64,000 nt of DNA from Aphis gossypii (taxonomy: Eukaryota > Arthropoda > Insecta > Hemiptera > Aphididae): positions 32,527,260 through 32,591,259 of the forward strand of contig NC_065530.1 in NCBI RefSeq assembly GCF_020184175.1. Reading direction: 5' to 3'. Positions 61,006-64,000 of the stretch are shown here, in pieces; positions within the stretch are counted from its first letter, which is position 1; each line of letters opens with the position of its first letter. The notes beneath the pieces are model-generated. The model was not told the DNA's origin. It was given only the letters and a program-made list of their open reading frames with translations, and did no database searches. The translations under genes were made by a program, and so were the position numbers.

Positions 61006-63077
61006 TTCAAATGAAGAATAATGAAAAATAAAAAATAAAATATATTATATTAAATATTATTTATATTCTTTTCTAGGTTCTAATATTTATTCTTTATTAT
61101 TTTCGTATATTACAAAAAAATGTTCCTTACGTTTTGTTGACCTGTATTTGTTTCAAATCACTGTCACTCGCATCACTATCCAGTCTCCATAGTTTTTTTT
61201 ATATGAAAATAACACACATTAATAATAATTTTCTTATTATGCTATACGTTTTTCTCTGATGGCTTAATAATATTATAATAATAATTAAGTATTTATATTA
61301 TCATAATATAATTATTAACTTAACTTGTTAACTGTTACCAATATAAATATAATTCATGATTTTTTCAAATAGATATTAATTCAGGAAATTGTAAAAATAA
61401 TTAATATCCAATCTTTTTGGTACACTAGACATACGATCTTTGCAAACACTAAAAATTAATAACTAGTTATCGATCTTTATCTTACGGTTTTTCATAACTC
61501 ATTACAATTATTCTCGGCTAGGCCCCCTCGCTAAAAAGTGATAAGGAACTTCGTTCCAACAAGACTTGACTTTTTACGGTGCATACGTAAAAGAGAAATG
61601 GAGACATTGAAAAAGAAGAATAGTTATATTCTGTATATTTTGAAATGTTCAACTTTTTTAAATTATGCATGATAACATTTTTGATTGCAAGTAAAATACC
61701 TTACATGTACCTAAAGTTAGAATTTAAAATATAACATTTTTTTATTATTTTTTTTATATTTTTCATTATTATTATTTGTTTTATTTGTTTTAGCTATTCA
61801 TTGACATAAGAGATTCTTGAATTTTTGAAAAGTTAATAAAACTAACTGTGACCCATTAGTGACACTTGATTGTTTGTCGATATTTTTTACTAAAGTGTAT
61901 AAACTGTTATTGACATTGATCACAAAAATGTAAAAACAAAAACTTTCAGTGACACATATACACGTAGAAAATCTTCTGGAAAATTTGCTTCCACTGAAAG
62001 CGTTTTTTTAAGAAAAATACAATAATATAAAAATAAAAAATAAAAATGATAATGCAATTATATGCTAAACGAGGATCTAAAAACTATGGTCAATAAAAAA
62101 TATTGTGATAGCAGCGTTATCAAGAACAGCACAGTGATCGCAAAATAATAATAATAAGAAGAAGAAGAAACCAGACATGGTGTTCAACTGCAGTGAACAC
62201 TCCATGTCATGAAAAGTGAATACGTATTTATACCGCATTATTCACCAAATGATCCCTGGAAATGATAATATATTTGTAAACTATTATAAATTAAACAATA
62301 TTTATTTTATTTTTATGTTAAAAAATATCATAAAAAATTATCTCGTTCACCGACAGTTACACTCCTGTAAAAATCAATAATAATAGCAGCCACTCAACAT
62401 CTCGCATTGTTGTTGATGGAAGCGATCCAAAAAGTGCTTGACTTTTGAAAGGTAATTACAGTACGCTACTTTGGAGGTATTATTGCTAAAATATAACGCT
62501 AAAGACAAATAATTTAAACATACTATTATAATTATATAACTTTAGTATACTTTAGTAGTAGCTTTAGTAATCTTAATATGTAAGACTAGCTTAAATTATA
62601 AAATTATAATAGTAGTTCTTACTTTGATAATGTATTTAAATACAATAGTTTTCAATTGTGATAGGAGCAGCGGTGAATTGGGCCACCGGAAATCCGGGAA
62701 TTCGCGAGTTTTCCCGGTGAGCTGCTTCTTCAAATAACTATTTAAAAAGTATTTTTTATCAAAAAATTTAGATAAAATATACATTTTTCTACTACAGTTT
62801 CCCAGCTGACCGAGTCGAAATAATTATTGGTGAGTTCATTTTTTAGAAATCTACCAAGGCAGTGTAGTATCGTGATAGACGATATTACAGTAAAATATAC
62901 CACTACCACGGAATAGATAACATTAGTTCAATAAAATGTAAAATTGGCTGTATCAATAAGTTATAACAAACAGAATACTCTAGAAATATTAAAAGTAGTA
63001 ATCCAAAAAAATACATAATATATTGGTTATAATATAAAATATTAAAATTGGTTTACTTATTTTATATAGCAGAATTC
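61006..63077. other. Intergenic DNA, no gene
   Basis: AT-rich with a few complex patches, for example about 62665-62735, with CACCGG and CCGGTG inverted words. A short hairpin at 62174-62208 is listed separately. No coding segment was recognised. Confidence 0.45.
62174..62208. repeat. Short hairpin
   Basis: The arms GACATGGTGTTCA (62174-62186) and TGAACACTCCATGTC (62194-62208) pair over 13 bases with a two-base bulge around a 7-base loop. It could be the end structure of a mobile element or a chance inverted repeat. Confidence 0.45.
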
Positions 63078-63255
63078 GAAACAGGAAATAAGCCATACCA
63101 GTGATATGTGTGATAAATCGTTCTCTCAGAATATTCATCTTACAGTATACCGTGAGATGCATTCGGAAGAAAGACCATATTCATATAACGTTTGTGGGGC
63201 AAATCGTTCACTGACAATAGTTATCTAATAGTACACTGTCGAACTAACGTTCAAG
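63078..63255 (+). pseudogene. Broken C2H2 zinc-finger array fragment
   Basis: A linker TGNKPY (normally TGEKPY) is followed, after a frame change, by a finger MCDKSFSQNIHLTVYREMH in which the first Cys is replaced by Ser. Then come the linker SEERPY and a second finger with VCGANRSLT. A further frame change leads into DNSYLIVHCRTN, where the second His has been lost. Lost metal ligands and two frameshifts make it non-functional. Such arrays come from expanded zinc-finger transcription-factor families. No intact neighbour is visible. Confidence 0.7.
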
Positions 63256-64000
63256 TTAACTTTAGTTCGTCGGTAGATTAATATTCTGAGTGAACGATTG
63301 GCCTACAGATGTCAATTTCTTTGATTGTAATGTACAGGATTTCATCTCTAGATTTGCCATGTCAGTCTTTGGCGATTCGACTTGGATGACAATCTTCTAT
63401 AGCTACCGCTGAGATACACGGCTTTTTCGTAGTAACCGGTCGTGAGGTATTATGTGTTATAACGTTCAAATCTGTTAACAACGAAACACATTTTTATCAA
63501 TTTATTGTTATTTAATCCTCTGCTATAACACTCAACAGACCGTTCCCAAATATTTTAAAATCTCGAGGCGTTTTGGATTTGGATGATACGTTTTGCATTT
63601 TGGCAATACGTTCTCCAAAATCCTGGTCACTTCGAGATGTTTTAATATTGTTTGTGAGAATTCTGAGAACATTTATACAATGGATATTAAAAGTATTTAT
63701 TTAAAAAAATATGATTCTGTTTAGTATTATTGATCAAAAAGTGTGTTATTTTTCAACAACGTGTAGATTTGAATCGATTGAAAACATGAATATTTCAAAA
63801 GTTTTTAAACCGTATATCGTCTTACTACTTAGTTCAAAATATAAAATAGTAAAAATAGTAGGTGATTACGTGGAATTAACATTCAATGACGATTTGAATG
63901 TAACAGCACACTCAGTGACACAATGATGTGATGGTCCATTTGTTTGACGTTTCCTACATTTTCCCGGCGATTCTGAACGTACAGAAATGATTTCGATTTC
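63256..64000. other. Complex intergenic sequence after the zinc-finger remnant
   Basis: Composition is less AT-rich than average up to 63620, as expected if the remnant is part of a larger old gene copy or duplicated segment. A 71-codon frame at 63711-63926 has no recognisable features. No gene is claimed. Confidence 0.35.

Noticed and set aside
1..64000. Bacterial-type systems (CRISPR, operons, phage or endosymbiont insert)
   Set aside because: No clustered intronless genes, direct-repeat arrays or ribosome-binding-site patterns; all confident genes are intron-split and animal-like.

Overview
The window is animal (insect) nuclear DNA, most likely from an aphid or related hemipteran. The grounds are a very AT-rich background, genes split into short exons by GT..AG introns, many decayed transposable elements, and two ABC transporters of the arthropod ABCH type (usually named 'ABC transporter G family member 20/23-like'). 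The aphid assignment rests on general resemblance of the repeats and genes and is an inference. Nothing prokaryotic (operons, CRISPR arrays, plasmid or phage genes) was seen.

Layout. Positions 1-271 hold the 5' end of a Helitron-like element on the minus strand. From 272 to 5645 no gene is supported. A plus-strand ABCH half-transporter occupies 5646-14161; 14 exons are resolved and the short first coding exon was not found. A spacer of about 23 kb (14162-37439) has no confirmed gene. It holds several CpG-richer islands (about 16.9-18.0, 21.0-22.4 and 30.0-35.0 kb), a dispersed AT-rich repeat, a near-perfect palindrome, and two weak exon candidates. A second, complete paralogue lies on the minus strand at 53324-37440 (15 exons, 678 residues), so the pair is arranged tail to tail. 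Its introns carry a 917-bp Helitron-like element with both ends, a small pogo/Tigger-like inverted repeat, and a near-identical 333-bp tandem duplication. From 53.3 to 64 kb lie a 137-codon open frame of unknown nature and a graveyard of broken genes: a BED-finger/hAT-like transposase (CGGBP1-like), a LINE reverse-transcriptase tail, an endonuclease fragment, and a C2H2 zinc-finger array.

Function. Both transporters have an N-terminal nucleotide-binding domain with all diagnostic motifs, followed by a transmembrane domain with a large cysteine-containing extracellular loop. As half-transporters they would dimerise in a membrane. Their exon structure matches exon for exon. The ATPase halves stay similar while the membrane halves have diverged strongly, which suggests an old inverted duplication followed by change of substrate or partner. 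I found no convincing evidence of a wholly new system. The most useful leads are this paralogue pair, the Helitron family with matched ends, and the unexplained islands in the spacer.
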